The notes under the pieces: generated by a model
What the model was told of the DNA's origin: nothing
What the model saw: the letters and a program-made list of their open reading frames with translations, nothing else
Databases searched by the model: none
In this document: in pieces, positions 1 to 6,214 of the stretch
How the letters are laid out: every line of letters begins with the position of its first letter
How positions within the stretch are numbered: position 1 is the first letter of the stretch
Position numbers and translations under genes: made by a program
Assembly: GCA_903789505.1 (NCBI GenBank)
Contig: CAIFEU010000112.1
Location: 253-8,922, forward strand
Direction of reading: 5' to 3'
DNA: 8,670 nt
Source: an uncultured Coriobacteriales bacterium
Lineage (GTDB): Bacteria; Actinomycetota; Coriobacteriia; Coriobacteriales; UMGS124

Positions 1-73
1 GCCGCGGGGGGCCGGCCGCCGGGCCGGCGGGGGCCCCCGGGCCCCCCCCGACAAGGTGGTCGTACGTATTCAT
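1..73 (-). CDS. Possible N-terminus of an unidentified leftward gene (partial, cut by window edge)
   Basis: On the minus strand an ATG at 73-71 opens a frame that stays open to the left edge (24 codons): MNTYDHLV, then a Gly/Pro/Ala-rich stretch (GGGPGAPAGPAAGPPR). A GGGAG Shine-Dalgarno-like sequence lies at 83-79, five bases before the ATG, which is why I picked this start. The frame would explain the all-G/C tract at 1-50 as Gly/Pro/Ala codons, a composition also seen in inserts of other proteins in this window. No domain is recognisable and the product is unknown. The alternative is that 1-50 is non-coding structured DNA. With so few codons this is a suggestion only. Confidence 0.35.
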   Translation of the reverse strand, partial: MNTYDHLVGGGPGAPAGPAAGPPR

Positions 74-377
74 GCTGTCTCCCATTCGTTCGCTCGGACG
101 CCCCGCGCGCGGCGGGCGAGGGACCGAACCCGGACGATGGTGGGGATGGGTTCCCGCTTGTTACCGATTGCCCGGGCCGCGGCCACGGCCACGTGCGATT
201 GTACGCCGGGACGACAGCCATGGGTGTGCGTTCGACGACAATTGTTGGAAATTTGACTCGACAGGGAGGCCAAGCGGGCGCAGGAGGCAGACCACGGGGG
301 ACGGGCAGGTCGCGCGCGGGCAAGACGGGCGACCGGCGGGGCGGGCGCCCCCCGTGCGCCGCGCGCCCGCCGCGCCC
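74..377. other. Intergenic region with no supported gene; GC hairpin just after the alaX stop
   Basis: I see no convincing gene here; open frames in it are by-products of GC richness. Next to the alaX stop there is an inverted repeat with 9-bp arms (340-348 and 363-371) and a 14-base loop. It could form a strong hairpin in the alaX transcript, but no U-tract follows, so it is a weak terminator candidate. A more AT-rich patch lies at about 236-258, and a TACAAT hexamer on the minus strand at 203-198 could be a -10 box for the possible leftward gene at 73. I found no matching -35 box. Confidence 0.5.
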
Positions 378-1760
378 CTACGAGAGCCGCGCCCTCAGCG
401 CCGCCTCGACGTCGCCGCGGGGCGCCGTGAAGCTGCCCTGCACCATCTCGGGCTTTCCGTCCCCGCGCCCGTTGAGCTCGGCGTTGAGCTCCTTGACCGC
501 CGCGCGCAGGTCGACGGCAGCGTCGGAGCTCGCCATCACGTAGTCGAAGCGCGCCGGGGCGTCCTCGGCGGGAGCGCCCTCGGGACCGGCGCCCGCCGCG
601 CGCGACAGGGCCGCGACCGTGGTGGCGCGCCCGGCCTCGAGCGCCCTGTTGCAGAAGTAGCGCAGCTCGTCGACGCTCAGGCCGTCCTCGATGCGCACGA
701 CCAGCCCCGGCCGCTCGGGCAGAGCCCTGACCTCGAGGTCCAGGCGCTGCCGATGGGCCTGCTGCAGCTGGCGGCGCAGCTCGTTCTTCTCGTCGTCGAG
801 GCGCCTGACCGCGTCGAGCACCTCGCCGGTCTTGGCCGACAGCAGCGTCGAGATGCCGTGCACCTGCGCCATCTCGGCCTCGTACGCCAGCAGCGCGCGC
901 CGCCCGCACAGCAGCTCGACACGCGCCCCCTTCTTCTTGCTCGTCACGCTCAGGATCTTGACGAGTCCCACCTGACCGGTCGTGGAGACGTGCGTGCCGC
1001 AGCAGGCGCAGGTGTCCACCCCCGGGATCGAGACGATGCGGACGACGCCCTCGAGCTCCTTCTTGCTGCGGTAGCTCATCGCCGCGAGCTCGGCGGGCGA
1101 GGGGAGCAGCTCACGCACCTCGAGGTCGGCGCGCACCGCCTGGTTGGCGCGCCGCTCCACCTCCAGGGCCTGCGACTCGTCGAGCGGGCCGCTGAAGTCG
1201 ACGGTGATGCAGTCCTCTCCCATGTGGAAGCCCACGTTGTCGTACCCGTACAGCGCGTGGACGATGCCCGACAGGATGTGCTCGCCGGTGTGCCCCTCCA
1301 TGTTGTCGCTGCGCCACGTCCAGTCGAGCGTCCCGTGCACCGGCGCCCCCACCGGCAGGGGCGCGTCGGTGAGGTGGACCACGGCGTCGCCGCGTTTGCG
1401 CGTGTCGAGGACGCGGACGGCGGGCGCCTCCGTCGCGGGTGCCTCAGGCTTAGGCGCCTCACTCTCGAGCGCCCCGGCCCCGTCGTCGGCGGTCGTGGGC
1501 GCGTCGGAGTCGGCCGCAGGCGCGTCGGCGGGAGCCTCGGCCGGCTGACCCTCGGCGGCGACGCTCTCCGCCCCCTCGGTCGGTAGCCGGAGCGTCCCCC
1601 GATCGCCGGGCTGGCCGCCGCCCTCGGGGTAGAACGCGGTCTCCGAGAGCGTGACCTCGAACCTGCCGGCGGCGTCGGCGCTCGGCTCGCACGAGACCAC
1701 GCTCGCGTCGAACTCTCGGACGTACGGCTGGCGGTAGTACAGCTCCTTGAAGTCCTCCAT
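378..1760 (-). CDS. alaX: Alanyl-tRNA editing protein, AlaX family with DHHA1 domain
   Basis: Predicted 460-residue cytoplasmic enzyme that hydrolyses mischarged tRNA(Ala), typically Ser- or Gly-tRNA(Ala), as a free-standing copy of the alanyl-tRNA synthetase editing domain. Seen: the N-terminal FYPEGGGQPGDRG motif (43-55); the zinc/catalytic motif HTGEH (H157, H161); and CACCGTH (251-257), whose C253 and H257 match the second zinc pair, the family CGGTH being CCGTH here. A helical, probably coiled-coil linker (about 295-345) leads to a DHHA1-type C-terminus ending in GRGDGKPEMVQGS (431-443). Long AlaX proteins with DHHA1 are usually near 400 residues; the excess is mainly an Ala/Pro/Glu/Asp-rich insert at about 60-114. 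The start at 1760 has GAGGGA at 1773-1768, seven bases upstream. The open frame reaches further upstream, but that extension is Arg/Pro-rich and unlike the family. It lies 367 bp downstream of the reductase gene, same strand, so co-transcription is uncertain. Confidence 0.93.
   Translation of the reverse strand: MEDFKELYYRQPYVREFDASVVSCEPSADAAGRFEVTLSETAFYPEGGGQPGDRGTLRLPTEGAESVAAEGQPAEAPADAPAADSDAPTTADDGAGALESEAPKPEAPATEAPAVRVLDTRKRGDAVVHLTDAPLPVGAPVHGTLDWTWRSDNMEGHTGEHILSGIVHALYGYDNVGFHMGEDCITVDFSGPLDESQALEVERRANQAVRADLEVRELLPSPAELAAMSYRSKKELEGVVRIVSIPGVDTCACCGTHVSTTGQVGLVKILSVTSKKKGARVELLCGRRALLAYEAEMAQVHGISTLLSAKTGEVLDAVRRLDDEKNELRRQLQQAHRQRLDLEVRALPERPGLVVRIEDGLSVDELRYFCNRALEAGRATTVAALSRAAGAGPEGAPAEDAPARFDYVMASSDAAVDLRAAVKELNAELNGRGDGKPEMVQGSFTAPRGDVEAALRARLS
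1419..1583 (-). other. Low-complexity Ala/Pro/Glu/Asp insert within the AlaX editing domain
   Basis: Codons about 60-114 of alaX encode a stretch made almost wholly of Ala, Pro, Glu, Asp, Gly, Ser and Thr, with repeated EAP/APA units such as PKPEAPATEAPA. It sits between the GGGQPGDRG strand and the VRVLDTRKRGDAVVHL strand, two parts that lie close together in ordinary AlaX proteins. The reading frame and the domain continue normally on both sides, so this looks like a disordered acidic loop and not a frameshift or fusion point. Confidence 0.75.
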
Positions 1761-2127
1761 GCGACTGTCCCTCTTCCCTCGCACGGCCGCGTCGCAGCCC
1801 CGACGCCCCCCCCTGACGGCAAGGCGGGCAAGGCTAGGCGGCTGACGGATGCTGGCGTGTGTGATGACCCCAGCATCGTAGCGCGTCGACCTGCCGGCGG
1901 CCCGGCGTGCCGGCCCCGGTGCCGTGTCCGCGCCCCTTCGGCGCCGCATCTCTACAACTTCGGCAAATCGTCCGGCGGCTCGGCGAGGGCGACATGGTGA
2001 TCGTGATAGCGCAGGACGCCAGGTAGGGCCGGGCGGCCCGAGGCCCGTAGCGCGTCGGCGGAGGCAAAGGAACGCTCCCGCCGCGCGCAGGCCCGAACTG
2101 CCCGGCCCTGCCAAGAGCTGTCGCCCC
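1761..2127. other. Intergenic region between the reductase stop and alaX start, with a repeat cluster
   Basis: These 367 bases hold no gene I would defend. Closest to alaX are its ribosome-binding site (1773-1768), a tandem pair of GGCAAGGC (1818-1825, 1827-1834), two CTGACGG copies (1813-1819, 1842-1848) and an 8-bp inverted repeat (1848-1855 with 1870-1877). Such elements fit a promoter/operator or leader region for alaX, but no convincing -10/-35 pair is visible; TACGAT at 1880-1875 (minus) is a weak -10 candidate. Further left a short leftward frame ending at a stop at 1954-1952 reads protein-like (RYHDHHVALAEPPDDLPKL) but has no start codon with a ribosome-binding site, so it may be a decayed gene end. 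No terminator with a U-tract follows the reductase gene. Confidence 0.5.
1848..1877. repeat. 8-bp perfect inverted repeat upstream of alaX
   Basis: GATGCTGG (1848-1855) and CCAGCATC (1870-1877) are perfect reverse complements separated by 14 bases. The element is 88-117 bases upstream of the alaX start codon, so it could be an operator or a hairpin in a leader transcript. No known regulator site or riboswitch core is recognisable, and in GC-rich DNA an 8-bp match can arise by chance. Confidence 0.4.
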
Positions 2128-4254
2128 CTACTTTGCCGCGGCCGCCGCCTGCATCGCCCGCTTCGTGGCGAGCCTGATGGCGCCGCTGGTCACCGTTGCG
2201 CCGGCGATGCCGTCGATCTGGTCGCTCTGGGCCTGTTCGATCTGATCGGCAAACAGGCCGCCGTCGATGCCCATGTAGCCGGGATAGCGCTCCGTCTCGT
2301 AGTTGGGGCCGATTTCGACCACGGAGAACGCCCCGCCCTTCACCTCGATCGTCACGCTGATGTCGCCGTTCATGCCGCGCGCGGTGCCGGTGTAGGTCCC
2401 GTCCGCGAGCTCCGAGGCGGCAGGCGCGGAGGCGGGCGCGGGAATGTCGGTCGTGACGTTCTCCGAGGGCGCGAAGCCGGGTTCCTCCGCGATCGACTTC
2501 ACGCAGTAGCGGCCCTCGGTGACCGACCGGCAGCACGCCAGGCCGGGGATGTACTCGGGGTAGTTCGTGTCAAAGAAGTCCCCCGAGGCGTCGCCCGCGG
2601 CATACAGCCCCTCGATTGGCTGCCAGTCGGCGTCGAGCACCTGCATCCTGGAGTTGATGTGGAGGCCGTCCAGCGTGCACAGCAGGCTCGCCCCGAACCA
2701 GCAGCCGTAGAACGGCGGGGTGCGCAGCTCGGAGAGGCGGTAGGCCTCCTTGCCGTAGTCGGAGTCCTCCTGGGCGTCGTAGAGCTCGTTGTACCGGTCG
2801 CAGGTGGCCAGGAACGCCTCCTTGTCGTCGTCCTCGAACCCCAGCTTGTCGGCCAGCTCGTCGAGCGTGTCGGCCTTCACGAAGGTGTCAGACCCCCCGT
2901 CGAACTCGATGAAGCTTTCCGTCGTGAAGTCGCCGCTGGAAATCGCCTCGGTGGTGTACGACGCGCAGCCAATCATCGCGAACCTCTCGATGTCGCTCTC
3001 GCTGCTCGAGTCGAACACCTGGCAGAACACTCCGCCGGGCTGGCGGCGCGTGGCGAACAGCATGTTGTCGTAGGGCGTGGACTCGTTAGCAAAGCGCTTG
3101 CCACGGCGGTTGACCTTGAGGAACGGCTGGCTGCCGATGTTGAGCTGGTAGTTCTTGCCGGGAAAGCGGTATCCGCCGTCCTCGCACCTCACGTAGCCCG
3201 CGTCCTGCCCGGGCATCACCGACCCGCGGTCAAAGATCATCGGGGTGGGGTCGGTCTGCTTGGCGGCTCCCGCCCACATGGCCGCCTTGATGCCGCTCCC
3301 GTCGTCGAGGCCGTGATAGCTCTCGGCGGTGACGCACGCCACAGTGTCGGGCTGCAGGGCGCCCATCATCTCCGGGTTGGCCGGGTAACCGCCGGTCGCG
3401 ATGATGGTCCTGGGCGCGTCGATCCTGATGAGGGAGCCCTCATAGTCGCAGATCGCCCCCGTGACCTTGCCGTCGGCGTGAATCAGCCTCACAAGGCGGC
3501 AGTTGTACAGCACGTGGTTGCCGGCGTCCTGCGTCGCCTGCGCGAACAGGTCGTTGCGCATGGGGTAGGTGTAGCTGGGCTCCCAGTCGTGCTGCACGAT
3601 GGGCAGGTAGTAGTCGGTGCCCCCGGTGGGATGCTCGTCGTGGATGTCGAGCAGGCACGTCTTGCCGGCCTTGGTCATGTAGCCGTCGACCCAGTCGATG
3701 ACCTCGGCGGAGTTGTCAATCCAGAGCTTGATGAGGTCGCGGTCGGCCTTGCCGCTGGCATAGCGGCTGATCTCGTTGAGGAGCTTCTCTGGGTCGACCT
3801 CCGGCGCGCCCGCCTGCTTCATGAGGTCGGTGTTGACCCCCGCCATGTACTCTCGAGTCTCCGGCACGCTCGCGCCGCGCTCGACGAGGATGCAGTGGAT
3901 GCCGAGCTCGCTCGCCGTTGCCGCCGCGGCGCTGCCGGCGGCCCCCGCCCCGACGATCAGTATGTCGGTGCGGTAGGTCGCGACGATGTCGGCGGGGGAC
4001 ACCTCGGGCTCCCTGCCCAGCCACGCGGGGGCGTCGGTCTCGGGCACGGACTGGACGGTCTCCCGCGCATCGCCCGAAGCCGCGGCGCGAGAGCTGTCGG
4101 CCTGTGAGGACCCGGCGTCGTCGCCCGTCTGCTTCTCGTCCGCGGCCAGCGCCGGGGTCGCAACCGCCCCGACCGCCAGCGCCCCGATGCCCAGAGCCGA
4201 CCCCCTCACGAACGAACGGCGATTGATCGAGCCGAGCGTGTCATCCTGTCCCAT
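2128..4254 (-). CDS. Tat-exported FAD-dependent reductase with C-terminal FMN-binding domain (fumarate reductase/flavocytochrome c superfamily, substrate unknown)
   Basis: Predicted 708-residue exported flavoprotein that probably reduces an organic acceptor as the end step of anaerobic respiration. Seen: twin-arginine motif NRRSFVRGS (11-19), hydrophobic stretch 20-36, likely cleavage after PALA (34-37), a disordered acidic linker (38-90), FAD dinucleotide fold GAGAAG (102-107) with acidic VER (124-126), the family motif GKRFANE (385-391), and a second FAD contact GLYAAGDASG (549-558). The C-terminal FMN-binding domain (about 617-700) carries DGIAGATVTS (681-690); T687 is the expected site of covalent FMN attachment by ApbE. 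No haem-binding CxxCH is present. The HTMGG- and NRLGG-type stretches that bind substrate in fumarate reductases are replaced by LLCTLDG (524-530) and NYPEYIPG (564-571), and the Arg of NEITTRD-type motifs by Y395, so fumarate is unlikely. Start: GAAGGG ten bases upstream and directly before the Tat motif; an ATG ten codons earlier is less likely. Divergent from the LuxR regulator, its probable controller. Confidence 0.92.
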   Translation of the reverse strand: MGQDDTLGSINRRSFVRGSALGIGALAVGAVATPALAADEKQTGDDAGSSQADSSRAAASGDARETVQSVPETDAPAWLGREPEVSPADIVATYRTDILIVGAGAAGSAAAATASELGIHCILVERGASVPETREYMAGVNTDLMKQAGAPEVDPEKLLNEISRYASGKADRDLIKLWIDNSAEVIDWVDGYMTKAGKTCLLDIHDEHPTGGTDYYLPIVQHDWEPSYTYPMRNDLFAQATQDAGNHVLYNCRLVRLIHADGKVTGAICDYEGSLIRIDAPRTIIATGGYPANPEMMGALQPDTVACVTAESYHGLDDGSGIKAAMWAGAAKQTDPTPMIFDRGSVMPGQDAGYVRCEDGGYRFPGKNYQLNIGSQPFLKVNRRGKRFANESTPYDNMLFATRRQPGGVFCQVFDSSSESDIERFAMIGCASYTTEAISSGDFTTESFIEFDGGSDTFVKADTLDELADKLGFEDDDKEAFLATCDRYNELYDAQEDSDYGKEAYRLSELRTPPFYGCWFGASLLCTLDGLHINSRMQVLDADWQPIEGLYAAGDASGDFFDTNYPEYIPGLACCRSVTEGRYCVKSIAEEPGFAPSENVTTDIPAPASAPAASELADGTYTGTARGMNGDISVTIEVKGGAFSVVEIGPNYETERYPGYMGIDGGLFADQIEQAQSDQIDGIAGATVTSGAIRLATKRAMQAAAAAK

Positions 4255-4294
4255 CGTTGTCCATCCCTTCGCGTGTGTCCCCATTCTCTGACGT

Positions 4295-4314
4295 GTGCCG
4301 CCGCAAGACGGCAC
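4295..4314. repeat. Inverted repeat in the reductase 5' leader
   Basis: GTGCCG (4295-4300) and CGGCAC (4309-4314) are separated by eight bases. The repeat lies downstream of the proposed reductase -10 box and about 40 bases before its start codon. It could be an mRNA hairpin or a third operator. With only six-base arms this is weak. Confidence 0.3.
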
Positions 4315-4374
4315 CAGTCCGCGTCCCGACGTCCCCTTCGGCAGGCGCGAGTCGCAGGGCAGATCATATGCATC

Positions 4375-4387
4375 GCGCCAGTGGCGC
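4375..4387. promoter_or_regulatory. Candidate operator: 6-1-6 dyad in the reductase promoter spacer
   Basis: GCGCCA-G-TGGCGC is a perfect dyad. It lies just upstream of the minus-strand TATGAT box, where a -35/spacer-bound regulator would act on the reductase promoter. No matching family consensus is known to me. Confidence 0.4.
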
Positions 4388-4390
4388 ACC

Positions 4391-4407
4391 CCACCCGCTC
4401 AGGGTGG
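4391..4407. promoter_or_regulatory. Candidate operator: CCACCC-N5-GGGTGG dyad abutting the regulator -10 box
   Basis: The 17-base perfect dyad ends at the base before the plus-strand TAATAT box (4408-4413), so it fills the length of a -35/-10 spacer. A protein bound here would touch RNA polymerase at the regulator's own promoter, which suggests autoregulation. This is inference from position and symmetry only. Confidence 0.45.
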
Positions 4408-4456
4408 TAATATCGTTGAGCTGCGGAAACGCATTCGCATCCGAAGGAGCGCCAAC

Positions 4457-6076
4457 ATGACGGCGGCAGACAGGGACGTCGACACCCACAGGCGGCGCGC
4501 GCCCGTCTCGACCGCACGGGAGGGGTGCGGGGGCACCTTCGTGCTCAACGGCGAGCTGAGACCGACCGACGATCGGCCCGTCGCGGCGCCGGAGCCGACG
4601 CCCGACGCGTCGCGGGCCTCGCTCCTGGCGTGCCTCGCGTCAAGCTTCCTCATGATGCTCGGCCTCGGCCTGTACAACGGGACTCTGCACGTCGCCTCCG
4701 AGGGGGTCTTCGCCTGGTCCCGCGACGTGTCGACCACGTCGCAGACCGTCCTCATCCTGGCGGTCCTGGTCGCGGCTCGTTGGAGGCCGCACCTGCTGCG
4801 CCCCGTTCCGCTCGCATTGCTCACCTGCACCCTCGCCGTCGCTGGCTACACCCTCTCCCACCTGGGGACCGAGGCGGGTTCGGCCGCGCTCGTCGCGATC
4901 GGCTCCGCACTCGAGGGCGCGGCGGACGCCTGGGGCGCCGTGATTTGGGTCCTGGCATGCTCTCGGGTGGGCCTGCAGAGGGCTGCCGCCTGCATATCGC
5001 TCGCGGGGACGGCTGCGGTCGCAGTCGCCTTCCCGCTCAACAACGGGTGCTCGCACGCCATGGTCTCAGCCGTCGCCTGCGCATGCGCGGCAGGAATCCC
5101 CCTGCTGTGCGTTCCCCCCACGAGGCCGTTCTTCAGGCGGCTCGCCCTCGTGGGCATCCCCGCCGAGCAGCAAGTCGTGCAGCCGAAGGCGTTCCTTCCG
5201 CTGTCGCACGCGTTCTTCGTCTACCTCTTCATGTTCAATGTCGCGTTCGTCCTCGCGCTCCGCTGCGCCGACGTCTCCACCCTCGCCGTGTCGTCCGCCG
5301 CGAACGCCGTCGCGCTGGTCGTCTGCGGCGTCTACGCGCTGGTCCTGCGGGACAAGGTGGAGGTGGACCACCTCTTCTTGATAGCGTACGCCCTGGTGAC
5401 GGCCGGCCTTGTCCTGCTCTTGCTCGGCGGCGTCGAGGAGGTCGCGTCGCCTCTCATCGTGGCGGGCAACATGTTCATGCAGTTGCTCCAGTCGCTCGCC
5501 CTGTGCGCGGTCGCAGCGCGCAACACCGTCGACGCCATCCCCGCAATCTGTTGGGGGTACGTCGTCGGCAACCTGGGAATCGAGGCCGGTGCCGCCCTGT
5601 GGATCGTCCCCGGCGCCCTCCCGACCGCCCCGCACGGTGCCGACGTGACGATGCTTCAGGGCCTCGTCGTCGCGACGGTCCTGACGATCCTCTCCGTCTA
5701 CGTGGCCGCGACGAGGCGCAGCTTCAGCTTCGACGACACCATCGCCGCGGTGGCCCCCGAGTCCCCCGCCCCCGTGATCGAGGTCCAGTATGTGGACCTC
5801 GTCGACGAGCGCTGCCGCGAGCTCTCCTCGTCGCACGGGCTCACCGCGCGGGAGTCCCAGGTCCTGGGCCTGCTCGCCCGGGGCCACGCCCCCTCGCGCA
5901 TCCAGAGCGAGCTCGGCGTCGGCTACAACACGGTCAAGTACCATGTGCGCAACGTCTACGCCAAGCTCGACGTCCACGGCCAGCAGGAGCTAATCGGGCT
6001 GGTCACCTCCGCAGCGGGGCCGGCCGGCGGGCAGGGACAATCGGGCGCAGCCCCGTCCTCGCCCGATTGGCGGTGA
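4457..6076 (+). CDS. Membrane-bound LuxR-family transcriptional regulator with 12-helix N-terminal domain
   Basis: Predicted 539-residue membrane transcription factor. A hydrophilic N-terminal tail of about 53 residues is followed by about twelve hydrophobic segments (near 54-78, 95-108, 115-135, 142-168, 175-193, 201-219, 246-268, 275-297, 303-325, 330-353, 360-386, 398-417), an arrangement like a transporter. A linker (418-458) leads to a LuxR/GerE helix-turn-helix: LTARESQVLGLLARG (462-476), recognition region NTVKYHVRNVYAKLDVH (491-507), then QQELI. The start has AAGGAG at 4444-4449, seven bases before the ATG; longer upstream starts would run through the promoter and are rejected. In Coriobacteriia such proteins commonly neighbour Tat-exported flavin reductases. 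The likely role is to sense a compound at the membrane and switch the divergent reductase gene. Whether the membrane part binds or transports a ligand cannot be told from sequence. Confidence 0.92.
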   Translation: MTAADRDVDTHRRRAPVSTAREGCGGTFVLNGELRPTDDRPVAAPEPTPDASRASLLACLASSFLMMLGLGLYNGTLHVASEGVFAWSRDVSTTSQTVLILAVLVAARWRPHLLRPVPLALLTCTLAVAGYTLSHLGTEAGSAALVAIGSALEGAADAWGAVIWVLACSRVGLQRAAACISLAGTAAVAVAFPLNNGCSHAMVSAVACACAAGIPLLCVPPTRPFFRRLALVGIPAEQQVVQPKAFLPLSHAFFVYLFMFNVAFVLALRCADVSTLAVSSAANAVALVVCGVYALVLRDKVEVDHLFLIAYALVTAGLVLLLLGGVEEVASPLIVAGNMFMQLLQSLALCAVAARNTVDAIPAICWGYVVGNLGIEAGAALWIVPGALPTAPHGADVTMLQGLVVATVLTILSVYVAATRRSFSFDDTIAAVAPESPAPVIEVQYVDLVDERCRELSSSHGLTARESQVLGLLARGHAPSRIQSELGVGYNTVKYHVRNVYAKLDVHGQQELIGLVTSAAGPAGGQGQSGAAPSSPDWR

Positions 6077-6160
6077 CCCCACGCCACCGCCCGACGTCGC
6101 CCTCGCCCGCCCGTCCCTCGGGCCACTCGGTCCGAAATCAGAACACACATGCGCATCCCA

Positions 6161-6189
6161 TTGCAAACGCGCCCGCATCGGTGCACAAT
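6161..6189 (+). promoter_or_regulatory. Probable sigma-70-type promoter of the polymerase operon
   Basis: TTGCAA (6161-6166) and CACAAT (6184-6189) are separated by exactly 17 bases, and each matches four of six consensus positions. Transcription would start near 6196, inside the LexA-box palindrome. No other pair in the gap fits better. The match is by eye. Confidence 0.55.
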
Positions 6190-6214
6190 TGGACAGAACA
6201 TGTGTTTGTACCAA
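6189..6214. promoter_or_regulatory. LexA (SOS) box in a larger palindrome over the predicted transcription start
   Basis: The 14-base core at 6195-6208, AGAACATGTGTTTG, fits the Gram-positive/actinobacterial SOS-box pattern CGAACRNRYGTTYC at 12 of 14 positions, with GAAC-N4-GTT intact. Around the same centre the symmetry extends to TTGG-N4-AACA-TG-TGTT-N4-CCAA (6189-6214). LexA bound here would cover the predicted +1 and block transcription until DNA damage. A site before a translesion polymerase is what SOS control predicts. Confidence 0.72.

Larger units (their letters stand above)
4255..4456. promoter_or_regulatory. Divergent promoter/operator region between the reductase and its LuxR-type regulator
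   Basis: This gap drives two genes outward. Two -10-like boxes point in opposite directions: TATGAT on the minus strand (4368-4363) towards the reductase, and TAATAT on the plus strand (4408-4413) towards the regulator. Between them lie two perfect dyads, GCGCCA-G-TGGCGC (4375-4387) and CCACCC-N5-GGGTGG (4391-4407). Neither promoter has a recognisable -35 hexamer, consistent with dependence on an activator. A third dyad, GTGCCG-N8-CGGCAC (4295-4314), lies in the reductase leader. The -10 calls are by eye. That the LuxR protein binds these dyads is inference. Confidence 0.5.

Noticed and set aside
72..1586. Long plus-strand open frame opposite alaX
   Set aside because: Arg/Gly/Leu-rich shadow of alaX with no domain and no ribosome-binding site; the opposite strand carries clear AlaX motifs.
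1761..2114. N-terminal extension of alaX to an upstream start
   Set aside because: The extra 118 residues are Arg/Pro-rich and unlike the family; the ATG at 1760 has a good ribosome-binding site and begins at the usual AlaX N-terminus.
2026..2127. Intrinsic terminator after the reductase gene
   Set aside because: Short GC-rich dyads occur but none is followed by a U-tract on the minus strand.
1924..4107. 727-residue plus-strand open frame opposite the reductase
   Set aside because: It mirrors the reductase codons and has no family features. The minus strand has the Tat motif, FAD motifs and FMN domain in order.
4295..4456. GTG start at 4295 for the LuxR regulator
   Set aside because: It would place coding sequence through the divergent promoter and dyads, while AAGGAG sits seven bases before the ATG at 4457.
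6140..6153. Second SOS box at AGAACACACATGCG
   Set aside because: Only the left half (GAAC) fits; the right half lacks GTTY.
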